NCBI GenBank assembly: GCA_023428025.1
Contig: JAEYZN010000037.1
Coordinates: 1 to 47,322 of the forward strand
Direction: 5' to 3'
Origin: Bacillota bacterium
GTDB lineage: Bacteria > Bacillota > Clostridia > Christensenellales > SZUA-584
Length of the DNA stretch: 47,322 bases
In this document: positions 7,851-15,280 of the stretch, one piece after another
How positions within the stretch are numbered: position 1 is the stretch's first letter
Layout: every line of letters starts with the position of its first letter
The notes under the pieces: generated by a model
Databases searched by the model: none
Seen by the model: only the letters and a program-made list of their open reading frames with translations
Told to the model about the DNA's origin: nothing
Position numbers and translations under genes: made by a program

Positions 7851-8426
7851 ATGTACCACTTTTTTGGATATATGGCGCGGATGAAGCACATTAAGCGATG
7901 GGGGCTGATGCGCAACACGCGCGACGAGAATATACAGGAGCATTCATTGCAGGCCGCGATGATCGCGCACGCGCTGGCGGTCATCAAGAACACGCAGTTC
8001 GGCGGCAGCGTGGACGCGGAGCGCGTGATGGCGCTGGCGGTGTACCACGAGGCGGGCGAGGTGATCACGGGCGACCTCGCGACGCCCATCAAGTATTTCA
8101 ACCCGGAAATCAACAACGCATACAGGCAGATCGAGCGCGTCGCGGAGGACAAGCTGCTGGGGATGCTGCCGGATGGGCTGCGCGAAGCCTACGCGCCGCT
8201 GGTGAAGCAGCGGGACGACGACGAGGCGCACGCCATCGTGAAGGCGGCGGACAAGATATGCGCGTATCTCAAGTGCGTGGAGGAGCTGTCCGCGGGCAAC
8301 AGCGAGTTTGCCAAGGCCAAAAAGGCGCTGAAAAAGACGATAGACGACATGAAGCGGCCCGAAGTGGACTATTTTATGAAGACGTTCGTGCCCAGCTTCG
8401 AACTGACGCTGGACGAACTGAACTAG
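7851..8426 (+). CDS. yfbR: 5'-deoxynucleotidase, YfbR-like HD-domain protein
   Basis: The product has 191 residues and is colinear with Escherichia coli YfbR (199 residues), a cytoplasmic enzyme that removes phosphate from deoxynucleoside 5'-monophosphates. Matching blocks are RWGLMRNTRDENIQEHSLQ, VITGDLATPIKYFN, ADKICAYLKCVEELSAGN and YFMKTFVPSFELTLDE. His31, Asp75 and the late Asp of AADK are in place. The HD signature itself reads His66-Glu67 (YHEAGEV) instead of His-Asp, a conservative but unusual change at a metal ligand. I chose ATG 7851, behind GGGAGG at 7838-7843. The SDR gene starts 11 bases after the stop, so the two are probably cotranscribed. Confidence 0.87.
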   Translation: MYHFFGYMARMKHIKRWGLMRNTRDENIQEHSLQAAMIAHALAVIKNTQFGGSVDAERVMALAVYHEAGEVITGDLATPIKYFNPEINNAYRQIERVAEDKLLGMLPDGLREAYAPLVKQRDDDEAHAIVKAADKICAYLKCVEELSAGNSEFAKAKKALKKTIDDMKRPEVDYFMKTFVPSFELTLDELN

Positions 8427-8437
8427 GGAGAGGGACT

Positions 8438-9172
8438 ATGAGCCGGACTGTGCTGGTCACCGGGGCGGCCACGGGCATCGGACGCGAGACAGCGAAGCGA
8501 TTTGCCGCTGAGGGCTACAACGTCGCGGTGCATTACCATAAAAGCGAGGCTGCCGCGCAGTCGCTGGCGGACGAGCTGAAAGCCCGCCATGCGAGCGTGA
8601 TACGGGTGCAGGCGGACGTGCGCGACGTTTACGCCGTGAAAGCGATGGCGGAGAAGGTGTGCCGCGCGTTCGGCCGCATCGACGCGCTGGTCAATAACGC
8701 CGGAATCGCGCAGCAGAAGCTGTTCACCGACATAACGCAGAGAGATTGGGACGACATGTTTGACGTGAACGTGAAGGGCGTGTTCCACTGCTGCCAGGCC
8801 GTGCTGCCCGGCATGATATCGCGCAAAGCGGGCAGCATCGTCAACGTTTCTTCCATCTGGGGCGTGACGGGCGCGTCGTGCGAGGTGCACTACAGCGCCG
8901 CCAAGGCCGCGGTGATCGGGCTGACCAAGGCACTCGCAAAGGAGGTCGGGCCGTCGGGCATTCGCGTGAACGTCATCGCGGCCGGCGTCATTGAGACTCA
9001 AATGACAGCCGGTCTGGATGCGGAAACAATGGAGGCGCTGAAGGCCGACACGCCGCTGGGCACCATCGGCACGCCGCGCGACGTGGCCGACGCGATATAC
9101 TACCTTGCGTCGGAACGGGCGGGCTTTGTGACGGGACAGATGCTGGGCGTGAACGGCGGCTTCGTCATATAA
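8438..9172 (+). CDS. Short-chain dehydrogenase/reductase (FabG-like)
   Basis: This is a 244-residue classical SDR. The cofactor motif TGAATGIG (residues 8-15), NNAG (87-90) and the catalytic Ser138/139, Tyr152 and Lys156 (VHYSAAKAA) are all present, and the C-terminal GQMLGVNGGFVI is typical of 3-oxoacyl-ACP reductase-like members. Activity is NAD(P)H-dependent carbonyl reduction. Annotation as FabG would be an over-reach because no fatty acid synthesis gene is nearby. GGGAGAGGG before ATG 8438 is a strong ribosome site. The stop TAA at 9170-9172 directly abuts the stop of the converging MarR gene, leaving no room for a terminator between them. Confidence 0.88.
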   Translation: MSRTVLVTGAATGIGRETAKRFAAEGYNVAVHYHKSEAAAQSLADELKARHASVIRVQADVRDVYAVKAMAEKVCRAFGRIDALVNNAGIAQQKLFTDITQRDWDDMFDVNVKGVFHCCQAVLPGMISRKAGSIVNVSSIWGVTGASCEVHYSAAKAAVIGLTKALAKEVGPSGIRVNVIAAGVIETQMTAGLDAETMEALKADTPLGTIGTPRDVADAIYYLASERAGFVTGQMLGVNGGFVI

Positions 9173-9865
9173 TCATTGCTGTATCTCTGAGCCGCTGGCA
9201 GCGGCGCTGGACTCAGCGTCTCCGGTCGTTTCCGGCTGTTTTTCGCCAACAGCTTTGGCAGCATCCTTATCGCTTTTCTGATTGTTCTTGCTGCCGCGTT
9301 TTCCGTCGGCTTTTTTTGTATTGTCCCATGCTGCCAGCAGCTTGTCGAGCAGACCGGACAGCTGCGCCTTTTCGTCCTCAGACAGCGCTGAAAACAGGGC
9401 TTGCGGGGACTGCGCCGCCCGAAGCTGCGCAACGGCCCTGCCGGCTTCCGTCAGCGTGACGTCACGGTTGCGCTTGTCCGTATCGTTCTTTTTGCGCCGG
9501 ATCAGGCCTTTTTTCTCCAGCTTCGCGAGCAACTCGCTCAAAGAGCCGGGCTTGACGCCGATCAATTCCTGAAGCGCGCGCTGGCTGACCTTTTCATGCT
9601 CAAGCAGGACGCCCAGTATACGGTGCCGGCTGCCGCTGTCCCGATATTGCCGGAGTATATGCCGGCTGCCCGAACGCAACTGCACGAACAGCGTGTCGTC
9701 GATGCCCAGCGGTATCGGCTCCTCCAGCGCGGTGGGTTCGGGCGCGGCCTTTCCGGCCAGCTTGCGGGCATATTTTTCGCCCTTGCGGCAGTGCGGCGCA
9801 CTCAAGGGACAGTGACGGTCGCACAGCGGACAGCGCGCGGCATCCTGTAATTTTTTATGGCTCAT
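9173..9865 (-). CDS. MarR-family regulator with N-terminal cysteine cluster
   Basis: The product has 230 residues. Residues 12-26 carry Cys12, Cys15, Cys19 and a further Cys26 (CPLCDRHC then PHCRKG), which looks like a small metal-binding site fused ahead of the MarR domain. Residues about 60-175 are the winged helix: LLEHEKVSQRALQELIG, then LSELLAKLEKKGLIRR and the wing DTDKRNRDVTLTEAGR. The last 45 residues are a low-complexity, lysine-, serine- and alanine-rich tail. MarR proteins usually bind palindromes and are released by small ligands or redox signals. The gene diverges from an unknown membrane protein gene across a perfect 29-bp palindrome, its most likely operator. Confidence 0.85.
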   Translation of the reverse strand: MSHKKLQDAARCPLCDRHCPLSAPHCRKGEKYARKLAGKAAPEPTALEEPIPLGIDDTLFVQLRSGSRHILRQYRDSGSRHRILGVLLEHEKVSQRALQELIGVKPGSLSELLAKLEKKGLIRRKKNDTDKRNRDVTLTEAGRAVAQLRAAQSPQALFSALSEDEKAQLSGLLDKLLAAWDNTKKADGKRGSKNNQKSDKDAAKAVGEKQPETTGDAESSAAASGSEIQQ

Positions 9866-9886
9866 ATACGCATCCCCATTTTTTAT

Positions 9887-9947
9887 ATTGTTTAGGCACC
9901 TTGAAATATATCATCTGTGATGATATATTTCAAGGTGCCTAAACAAT
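9887..9947. promoter_or_regulatory. Symmetric divergent promoter and candidate MarR operator
   Basis: The arms 9887-9915 and 9919-9947 are exact inverted copies of 29 bases around a TGT centre. On the plus strand TTGAAA (9901-9906) and TATATT (9924-9929) are 17 bases apart. By symmetry the minus strand has TTGAAA at 9928-9933 and TATATT at 9905-9910, also 17 apart. Each outer arm holds the copy TTGTTTAGGCACC / GGTGCCTAAACAA just beyond the -10 of the promoter on that side, where a repressor would block initiation. It therefore reads as two mirror-image promoters with one operator each. Confidence 0.8.
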
Positions 9948-10064
9948 TTATTCTGCTTAAAACAGGGATTTGCGGTAGAAATGAAGAAAAAATGATGATA
10001 CGCTGTATATGCCGCAAAAGCGGTGGGCAACAGCGGCGTACCATACGACAGAGAGGAAGAAACG

Positions 10065-10682
10065 ATGAACAGAAATATTGGCATGATCGGCACGCTGGTG
10101 ACGCTGGCTTCGGTGCTGGGGTTTGCGGCGTCGATGATGGCGGGGTCCGGCACGGGCAGTTACATCTCCAGCCTGGGCATATCGTGGGGCTTTATGCCCA
10201 TGATTTGCGCCTTCGCGGCGCTGGCGGGCAAGGAGATGAAAGCCCCGGCATACACCGGGATCGCGTTCGCGGCTGTATACGGCGTGCTCATCGCCATCGT
10301 TTATTACGCGCAGATCACCACCGTGAGCATGTCAGCGCTGTCGGAAGAGGCGTATGCGCTGCTGAGCTACGACCAGTTCGGCCTGTTCTTCAACTACGAC
10401 CTGTTGGGATATGCGTTTATGGCGCTCTCCACGTTCTTTATCTCGTTCACGCTGCAGCCGAAGGATAAAGGGGACACGTGGCTGAAATGGCTGCTGCGCC
10501 TCCACGGTATCTTCGCGGTCTCCTGCGTGGTGATGCCGACGCTGGGGCTGTTCAAGCCGGGCATGGCGGGCGGAGACATGATCGGCGTTGTTGTGCTGGA
10601 GGTCTGGTGCGCTTATTTCACACCGGTGTGCATACTGGCATACCGCTATTTCAAACGTCGGGCAGCGGCCGAGTCAATTTAG
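10065..10682 (+). CDS. Six-helix membrane protein, unknown family
   Basis: The product has 205 residues and six likely membrane spans (about 6-24, 35-55, 62-82, 110-130, 142-162 and 172-193), with a basic tail (YFKRRAAAE). I do not recognise a family. No transporter or enzyme motif is visible. I chose ATG 10065, behind GAGAGGAAG. Transcription should start near 9936 at the symmetric promoter shared with the MarR regulator, giving a leader of about 130 bases. Target genes divergent from MarR regulators are often the regulated effector, so a role in export or sensing of a toxic or membrane-active compound is possible, but this is inference from position only. Confidence 0.75.
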   Translation: MNRNIGMIGTLVTLASVLGFAASMMAGSGTGSYISSLGISWGFMPMICAFAALAGKEMKAPAYTGIAFAAVYGVLIAIVYYAQITTVSMSALSEEAYALLSYDQFGLFFNYDLLGYAFMALSTFFISFTLQPKDKGDTWLKWLLRLHGIFAVSCVVMPTLGLFKPGMAGGDMIGVVVLEVWCAYFTPVCILAYRYFKRRAAAESI

Positions 10683-10694
10683 ACGAAAAACAAT

Positions 10695-10739
10695 ACGCCG
10701 CAGGGCTAGCCTGATCCGGAAGGCCCGCGCGGCGTTTTA
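10695..10739 (+). terminator. Intrinsic terminator after the six-helix protein gene
   Basis: ACGCCGC (10695-10701) pairs with GCGGCGT (10729-10735). A second short stem (GGGC with GCCC) lies inside, and TTTT follows. The converging gene starts to end 11 bases later. Confidence 0.75.
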
Positions 10740-10749
10740 ACCTGAGTGC

Positions 10750-11697
10750 TTATTGAAGACGGTTGTCGTCGACACGCTTTAAGTCAAGGTCCGTGCCGAC
10801 CGCTTCTTTGCTTTTTGTACGTAGGAAGCCAAAACTGCCGAGCGCCGCGAAGAACCAGCCGAGGCCGATGCTGCCCCACAGAATGCCCGTATCGAAAAAC
10901 TCGGGTAGGAACGGCGCCATCATCATCAGTTTGAACAGCTCAAACAAGTCGAAGCTGTAGCCGGACTCCACGGCATATTGCACCCCCTGGCTCACCATCA
11001 CGCCGACGTATGTGAACACGATGAGCACCAGAATCAATATCCAGGTCATGCCCGGGCCGCGCTTGCCGCGCAGCATCAAATAGCCCCTGTATGCAAAAAA
11101 CGCCATCGCCAGACCACTGATGCCCGCGATAAAGCCCAGCATGCCGATGAGCACCCACGGGATAATGCCGACGATACCGCCCAGCACCGCGCCGCCAAGG
11201 CCAGAGAGATAGCTGCCCGTTTCCTCGCGTTCCCGCTTGATTTGAGAGGTGGCCGCGGCCAGACCCTCGTGGCAGGGCGTGCACATCTGCAGCACAAAGC
11301 CGCCCTGATACGTGTAGCCGTCGTCGGTTTCCCTGTGACACACCGCGCATGCGGAGTGATAGCCCTTCTCCGCGAGATAGGCGGTAAATTCGTCCAGAAA
11401 CAACGCGACATCCTCCGGCTTGATGCGCTTGATCTCGCTGTTGAGCATGATTGTCACGGCCTTGCCGTTGATGTGCGCCGGTTTTGCCCGGTATTTTTTA
11501 TGGTTTACGCGCAAAAATATGTTCATCTCGCTGATATCGATGCCCTGTTCGCGATCCATGAAAAAATGCACGAAGGCGTTGGCGTACATCCTGTTGTACT
11601 GAATATTGACGAAGATACCGTTTTTGCTGCCGTATGCGATGTTCTGATACCGCCTGAGATCGCATAGTTCGACGATTTTTTCCAGATTATCAGCCAT
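10750..11697 (-). CDS. Zinc-ribbon-containing membrane protein, unknown function
   Basis: The product has 315 residues in two parts. The soluble N-terminal half (about 1-145) ends with a Cys117-x2-Cys120 / Cys139-x2-Cys142 pair (ACAVCHRE and MCTPCHEG), most likely a zinc ribbon. The second half has four hydrophobic segments (about residues 160-190, 195-215, 225-245 and 275-300), the first very glycine-rich. I do not recognise the family. I chose ATG 11697 because AAGGAG lies just upstream at 11704-11709. A longer frame reaching 11730 lacks a ribosome site. The gene converges with the six-helix protein gene and has an AT-rich gap on its other side. Confidence 0.8.
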   Translation of the reverse strand: MADNLEKIVELCDLRRYQNIAYGSKNGIFVNIQYNRMYANAFVHFFMDREQGIDISEMNIFLRVNHKKYRAKPAHINGKAVTIMLNSEIKRIKPEDVALFLDEFTAYLAEKGYHSACAVCHRETDDGYTYQGGFVLQMCTPCHEGLAAATSQIKREREETGSYLSGLGGAVLGGIVGIIPWVLIGMLGFIAGISGLAMAFFAYRGYLMLRGKRGPGMTWILILVLIVFTYVGVMVSQGVQYAVESGYSFDLFELFKLMMMAPFLPEFFDTGILWGSIGLGWFFAALGSFGFLRTKSKEAVGTDLDLKRVDDNRLQ

Positions 11698-12114
11698 TAT
11701 AAACTCCTTTCCCCATAACAAATATGACAACAGACAAACAAAAAGACAACTGGAAATTAAAAAGAGATTTGGTTATTATTTCTGGCTGGAATCCTTTGAT
11801 GGAAAATGATTTTTCACTGCCTATTCCTGCATTTCCAGACAGAGCTGTGCAGCGAATGCCTATCGCCCTCGATGCTTTTCAGGGAGATATGGTAGGCTGC
11901 CGACATGGAATCAGAAGACAATACAGTATGATAAAATCGGCGATCTCACAACCAGAGACAGCGGAAATATATCTCAATATTGATATTGACTAATTTATAA
12001 AAAATACGGCGATATTAGAGCATCAAGCTCAACAGCACACTGTCGGACATCTGTACGGAGCAGCTTTTCTTCCGGTTCGAGTATGTAAGGGCAGTGAGCG
12101 GTCTATACGGAAAA
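11698..12114. other. AT-rich intergenic region with one doubtful small frame
   Basis: The 417-base gap between the zinc-ribbon gene and sigH is clearly more AT-rich than its surroundings. An 89-codon frame runs from 11724 to 11993 on the plus strand. It starts within the presumed promoter region of the minus-strand gene, has no Shine-Dalgarno and resembles nothing I know, so I do not call it a gene. The rest (11994-12114) shows no RNA gene or clear terminator. The region may be a decayed insertion. Confidence 0.4.
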
Positions 12115-12765
12115 TCAGTCGTTGTCCGAAATGAGCTTCTCCAGCTTGTTCTTCACGCGCTGCAACGCGTTGTCCACCGACTTCACGCTGCGGCTGAGCT
12201 CTTCGGCCACCTCAAAATACGACTTGCCCTCGATATATTTCTTGAGCACCTGCATCTCCAGAGGGGAGAGCAGCTTGCCCATCTTGGACTCGATCGTGGA
12301 AAAATCCTCCCGGCCGATGATGATGTCCTCCGGGTTGGACACCTTGGAGCTGGAGATCACGTCGATCAGCATCCGGTCCGACTCCTCGTCGTACGCGGGC
12401 TTGTTCAGTGATATATACGAGTTGAGCGGGCGGTGCTTCTGGCGCGTGGCCGTTTTGATGGCGGTGATGATCTGCCGCGTGACGCAAAGCTCGGCAAAGG
12501 CGCGGAAGGATGTGAGCTTGGAGGAACGGAAATCACGCACGGCTTTATACAGGCCGATCATGCCCTCCTGAACGATATCCTCTCTGTCCGCACCGATAAG
12601 AAAATAGGAACGCGCTTTCGCGCGCACGAAATTTTTGTATTTGTTGAGCAAAAACTCAAGCGCGTCACCGTCGTAGCCGCGCGCCAATTCAGCAACGGCT
12701 TCATCGGTTAAGTCCTCGTAGTTTAAATATGGCTCTTTCAATGAAGACTTGTTGTAAGTGCTCAA
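12115..12765 (-). CDS. sigH: RNA polymerase sigma factor SigH (sigma-30)
   Basis: The product has 216 residues. Region 2 contains GADREDIVQEGMIGLYKAVRDF, the core-binding and -10 recognition helix of SigH. Region 4 (LSPLEMQVLKKYIEGKSYFEVAEELSRSVKSVDNALQRVKNKLE) has the -35 reading helix-turn-helix. In spore formers SigH directs genes for entry into sporulation and competence. No ATG fits: the best ribosome site, GGAGG, stands seven bases before a TTG at 12765, which gives a start MSTYNKSS. A TTG also occurs at 12783 but lies within the Shine-Dalgarno region. The gene order mrnC-thyX-rlmB-yacP-sigH is the usual one in Clostridia, and a strong promoter precedes sigH itself. Confidence 0.94.
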   Translation of the reverse strand: MSTYNKSSLKEPYLNYEDLTDEAVAELARGYDGDALEFLLNKYKNFVRAKARSYFLIGADREDIVQEGMIGLYKAVRDFRSSKLTSFRAFAELCVTRQIITAIKTATRQKHRPLNSYISLNKPAYDEESDRMLIDVISSSKVSNPEDIIIGREDFSTIESKMGKLLSPLEMQVLKKYIEGKSYFEVAEELSRSVKSVDNALQRVKNKLEKLISDND

Positions 12766-12803
12766 AGCCTGTCCTCCTGTCAACCGACCGTTGCTAGTAC
12801 TTA

Positions 12804-12832
12804 ATTATATCTGTTGGCAAGTGGACAGTCAA
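12804..12832 (-). promoter_or_regulatory. Sigma-70 type promoter of sigH
   Basis: On the minus strand TTGACT (12832-12827) and TATAAT (12809-12804) are 17 bases apart. Transcription should begin near 12797, about 30 bases before the TTG start of sigH. It allows sigH to be expressed independently of the rlmB-yacP genes upstream. Confidence 0.85.
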
Positions 12833-12874
12833 GCCGCCGTGTGCGCGTAAGTGATACAATATTTTGGAATTTTA

Positions 12875-13330
12875 TCAGGATTCGGTGATAGAGTCCAATG
12901 ACAGGCGCTTTTTGAGTTCGTCTCCGGTCAATGTGCTGCGGTGCAGCAGGGCGATGTGTTTTTCGCGCGCCTGCCGGATCATGATTCTCAGCTCGTCCGG
13001 TGTGATGCGCACCGCGCCCGAGCCGAACACGGACAGCTGCTCGAGATAATCCGCCGTGACGACCTTGAGCATCGAGTCGCTTTGACGGGCGATGCGCTGG
13101 ATATGCGTGTCTGCCGTAACGCCGTGCGCGGTGTAGACCACGGTCAGCAGACCGTGGCGCATCTCCCGCATGGCCTCGCGCGTGCGGTAACCGTCAAACA
13201 CAACGGTGATCTCCTCGCCTGTAAATCCGGCATAGTCGTCCAGCACATTGAGCAGTTCGGTACGCGCGTCCTCCAGATTGTCGGTACTGAGTCCCCAGGC
13301 GTAGATCACGTTGTAACCGTCGACGATCAT
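12875..13330 (-). CDS. yacP: NYN-domain ribonuclease, YacP/Rae1 family
   Basis: The product has 151 residues. The opening MIVDGYNVIYAW places the first conserved acidic residue of the PIN-like NYN fold, and TVVFDGY and TADTHIQRIA carry the others. VVTADYLEQLSVFGSGA matches the family's final acidic motif. In Bacillus subtilis this protein (Rae1) is a ribosome-associated endoribonuclease that cuts certain mRNAs in the A site. The ATG at 13330 overlaps the rlmB stop (ATGA), so it is translationally coupled to the rRNA methyltransferase, a ribosome-linked neighbour. The gene is 109 bases upstream of the sigH start, with the sigH promoter between them. Confidence 0.9.
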   Translation of the reverse strand: MIVDGYNVIYAWGLSTDNLEDARTELLNVLDDYAGFTGEEITVVFDGYRTREAMREMRHGLLTVVYTAHGVTADTHIQRIARQSDSMLKVVTADYLEQLSVFGSGAVRITPDELRIMIRQAREKHIALLHRSTLTGDELKKRLSLDSITES

Positions 13331-14079
13331 GGCATGCCGTCCTGCCGGGCCTTTTCGTACATCAGCACGGCGGCGGCCACCGCGGCGTTGAGAGACCCTG
13401 TCTGACCCTTCATCGGGATGCTGGCCGTGAAGTCGCATTTTTCCAGCACCAGACGGGAAAGCCCTTCGCCTTCGGACCCCACGACGATGGCGATCGCGCC
13501 TTTCAGATCGATGGTGTGGGCGGGCTGGCCTTCCAGGTCCGCCGCGACTGTCCAGACGTTTTTCTCCTTCAGCTCTTCAATGGCGGCGATCAGGTTGGTG
13601 ACTTTGACGACGGGCAGCAGGTCTGCCGCGCCCGAGGACGCCTTGGAAGCCACGGCTGTGAGAGACGCGCTGCGGCGTTTGCCCATGATGACGCCGTGTG
13701 CGCCCAGCACCTCCGCGCTGCGGATGATAGACCCCAAGTTGCCCTCGTCCGTGATGCCGTCCAGCAGGATGATGAAGGGCTTCTCACCGCGGCTCTCAGC
13801 CAGGGCGAATATGTCTTCGATGGCGTTGTAATCCCGCGCGGGCGCGGTCGCCACCACACCCTGGTGGTTGGCGGGCTTGCCGCCAAAGCCGAACGGCAGC
13901 GTCATGCTGTCCAGTTTGCGCCTGTCTGCCCGGACGATGGGGATCTGGTGCTGCGCCGCGAGCGTGAGTATCTCGCGCACGCTCGGGTCCGAAAGCTCCT
14001 TGGCCGCGATGAGCTTGTCGATCGACCGGCCGGAGCGTATAGCGGCTTTTACCGCGTTTCTGCCATAGATGATGTCCAT
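13327..14079 (-). CDS. rlmB: 23S rRNA (guanosine-2'-O-)-methyltransferase RlmB (SpoU family)
   Basis: The product has 250 residues. An N-terminal substrate-binding domain (about 1-75, opening MDIIYGRNAVKAAIRSG) precedes the SPOUT knot. The three SpoU motifs are visible: LLDGITDEGNLGSIIRSAE, IVVGSEGEGLSRLVLEKCD and the final IPMKGQTGSLNAAVAAAVL. The enzyme methylates the ribose of G2251 (E. coli numbering) in the peptidyl transferase region. It starts immediately after the thyX stop (14080) with no spacing, and its own stop overlaps yacP by four bases. The block is thus a tight operon. Confidence 0.94.
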   Translation of the reverse strand: MDIIYGRNAVKAAIRSGRSIDKLIAAKELSDPSVREILTLAAQHQIPIVRADRRKLDSMTLPFGFGGKPANHQGVVATAPARDYNAIEDIFALAESRGEKPFIILLDGITDEGNLGSIIRSAEVLGAHGVIMGKRRSASLTAVASKASSGAADLLPVVKVTNLIAAIEELKEKNVWTVAADLEGQPAHTIDLKGAIAIVVGSEGEGLSRLVLEKCDFTASIPMKGQTGSLNAAVAAAVLMYEKARQDGMP

Positions 14080-14817
14080 TTATCTGCCGCCTTTCACGGT
14101 CTGTTCATGCTGCTTTCTGACCTCGGCCGCCTTGCCGCACGTCATTTTGCCCTCGCTGCATGCGCCGCGCACACAGGCCGGGCCAGCCCCTCCAAACAGC
14201 GCGGGCGCCACCCCGCAGACGAGGGAGAGCATGCGCCATGCCAGCGCACGGATCTCCCACTGGGCGCGGTTACAACACCGCAGCGAGAAGAAGTTCATCA
14301 GCTCGCGCGCGTTCATCGTCAGCATCAGGCGCGTTTCACAGGCGCCGGGCAGCACGAACCGCGCGTCCTCGTTGGATGATTCGCCGTCGCCCAGACGCTG
14401 CCGCCAGCCGTCATACCAGCGCTGCATCTGCGCCATCTGCGCCTCAAACTCCTTCACCGCGTCGCCGCCCAGCGCATGGATGGCGGGCGGGACGATATAA
14501 CCAAAGCCCCCGTCTGAATAGCTCACATACCGCTGCGACTGCACGGAGAAGCTTGCGATGCGGTGCCGGGTGATCTGAGCCAGCAGTGTTCGCGACACGC
14601 CCTCTATGCCGAACGTAAAGGAGGCGTGCTCCACCGTGGACAGATGCCCGAGGTCCACGATCTTCTGCAGGAACGCGGCAGATTTTTCGGGCGTCAAATC
14701 ATCCGCGATATCGTCTATATGCGCCGGGCTGTAGCACAGCTTGGCAGCCATGGCCGTCAGCCTCTCGGCTTCCGGCGGATAATACAGCAGCTTGACGTTC
14801 TGTACGGCCTCAGGCAT
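14080..14817 (-). CDS. thyX: Flavin-dependent thymidylate synthase
   Basis: The product has 245 residues. The ThyX signature RHRIASFSVQSQRY occupies residues 84-97, and the substrate-binding NARELMNFFSLRCCNRAQWEIR follows. The enzyme makes dTMP from dUMP using methylene-tetrahydrofolate, FAD and NADPH. The C-terminal 30 residues are unusual for the core family in carrying several cysteines (PACVRGACSEGKMTCGK), a pattern often seen in clostridial ThyX. ATG 14817 follows AAGGGGG and overlaps mrnC by eight bases. A YfbR-type deoxynucleotidase elsewhere in the window touches the same dNMP pool but is not linked to it. Confidence 0.95.
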   Translation of the reverse strand: MPEAVQNVKLLYYPPEAERLTAMAAKLCYSPAHIDDIADDLTPEKSAAFLQKIVDLGHLSTVEHASFTFGIEGVSRTLLAQITRHRIASFSVQSQRYVSYSDGGFGYIVPPAIHALGGDAVKEFEAQMAQMQRWYDGWRQRLGDGESSNEDARFVLPGACETRLMLTMNARELMNFFSLRCCNRAQWEIRALAWRMLSLVCGVAPALFGGAGPACVRGACSEGKMTCGKAAEVRKQHEQTVKGGR

Positions 14818-15244
14818 GTTGACCCCCTTCAAAAAAATACGGTATGATCATACCGAACAACACATCTGTTCTGCCGGTCTGCCCGGTGAGGCGCAGATAT
14901 CCCATCACGGCTTCCACCGCCGTGGCGAGGGAATAATCTGCGTGGCTCGCGTTTTTGGGCGGCGTGGATTTCGCGTTTTTGCCGAGCTGGAAGATTTCCG
15001 CTTCCCGTTCTGTGAGCACGGGCTGAAGCAGCAGCGCGGCCTTAGCCTGTGACCGTGCGTTGACCACGCCGGACGCCAGCTTGTGCAGCGCCTCGATCCT
15101 GCCCATATTATTCTTCACCAGATACGCGCGGACATACAGGTCAAAAACCGTGTCTCCGATATAGGCCAGCGCGATGGGCGAAAGCGTGCGTATTTGGTTG
15201 TCGTCCAGCGGGCGCAGCGACGCGCCGTATTTTGAGGTATTCAC
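14810..15244 (-). CDS. mrnC: Mini-ribonuclease III (MrnC)
   Basis: The product has 144 residues and is an RNase III catalytic domain without a double-stranded RNA-binding domain. LSPIALAYIGDTVFDLYVR contains the conserved acidic catalytic residues, and ASHADYSLATAVEAVMGYLRL the second set. MrnC matures 23S rRNA ends in Bacillus. The first codon appears to be GTG at 15244. A TATAAT element ends only six bases before it, so the transcript would begin at or next to the GTG and lack a Shine-Dalgarno. The usual upstream neighbour cysS is absent here. The gene is the first of the mrnC-thyX-rlmB-yacP run. Confidence 0.93.
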   Translation of the reverse strand: MNTSKYGASLRPLDDNQIRTLSPIALAYIGDTVFDLYVRAYLVKNNMGRIEALHKLASGVVNARSQAKAALLLQPVLTEREAEIFQLGKNAKSTPPKNASHADYSLATAVEAVMGYLRLTGQTGRTDVLFGMIIPYFFEGGQHA

Positions 15245-15250
15245 TGAATT

Positions 15251-15280
15251 ATTATAGCATAGGAAGGACGCACCCTACAA
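15251..15280 (-). promoter_or_regulatory. Promoter of the mrnC operon
   Basis: On the minus strand TTGTAG (15280-15275) and TATAAT (15256-15251) are 18 bases apart. The -10 ends six bases before the GTG of mrnC. Confidence 0.65.

Noticed and set aside
11724..11993. 89-codon frame on the plus strand in the AT-rich gap.
   Set aside because: It starts in the promoter region of the divergent gene, has no Shine-Dalgarno and no known relatives. I note it as doubtful only.
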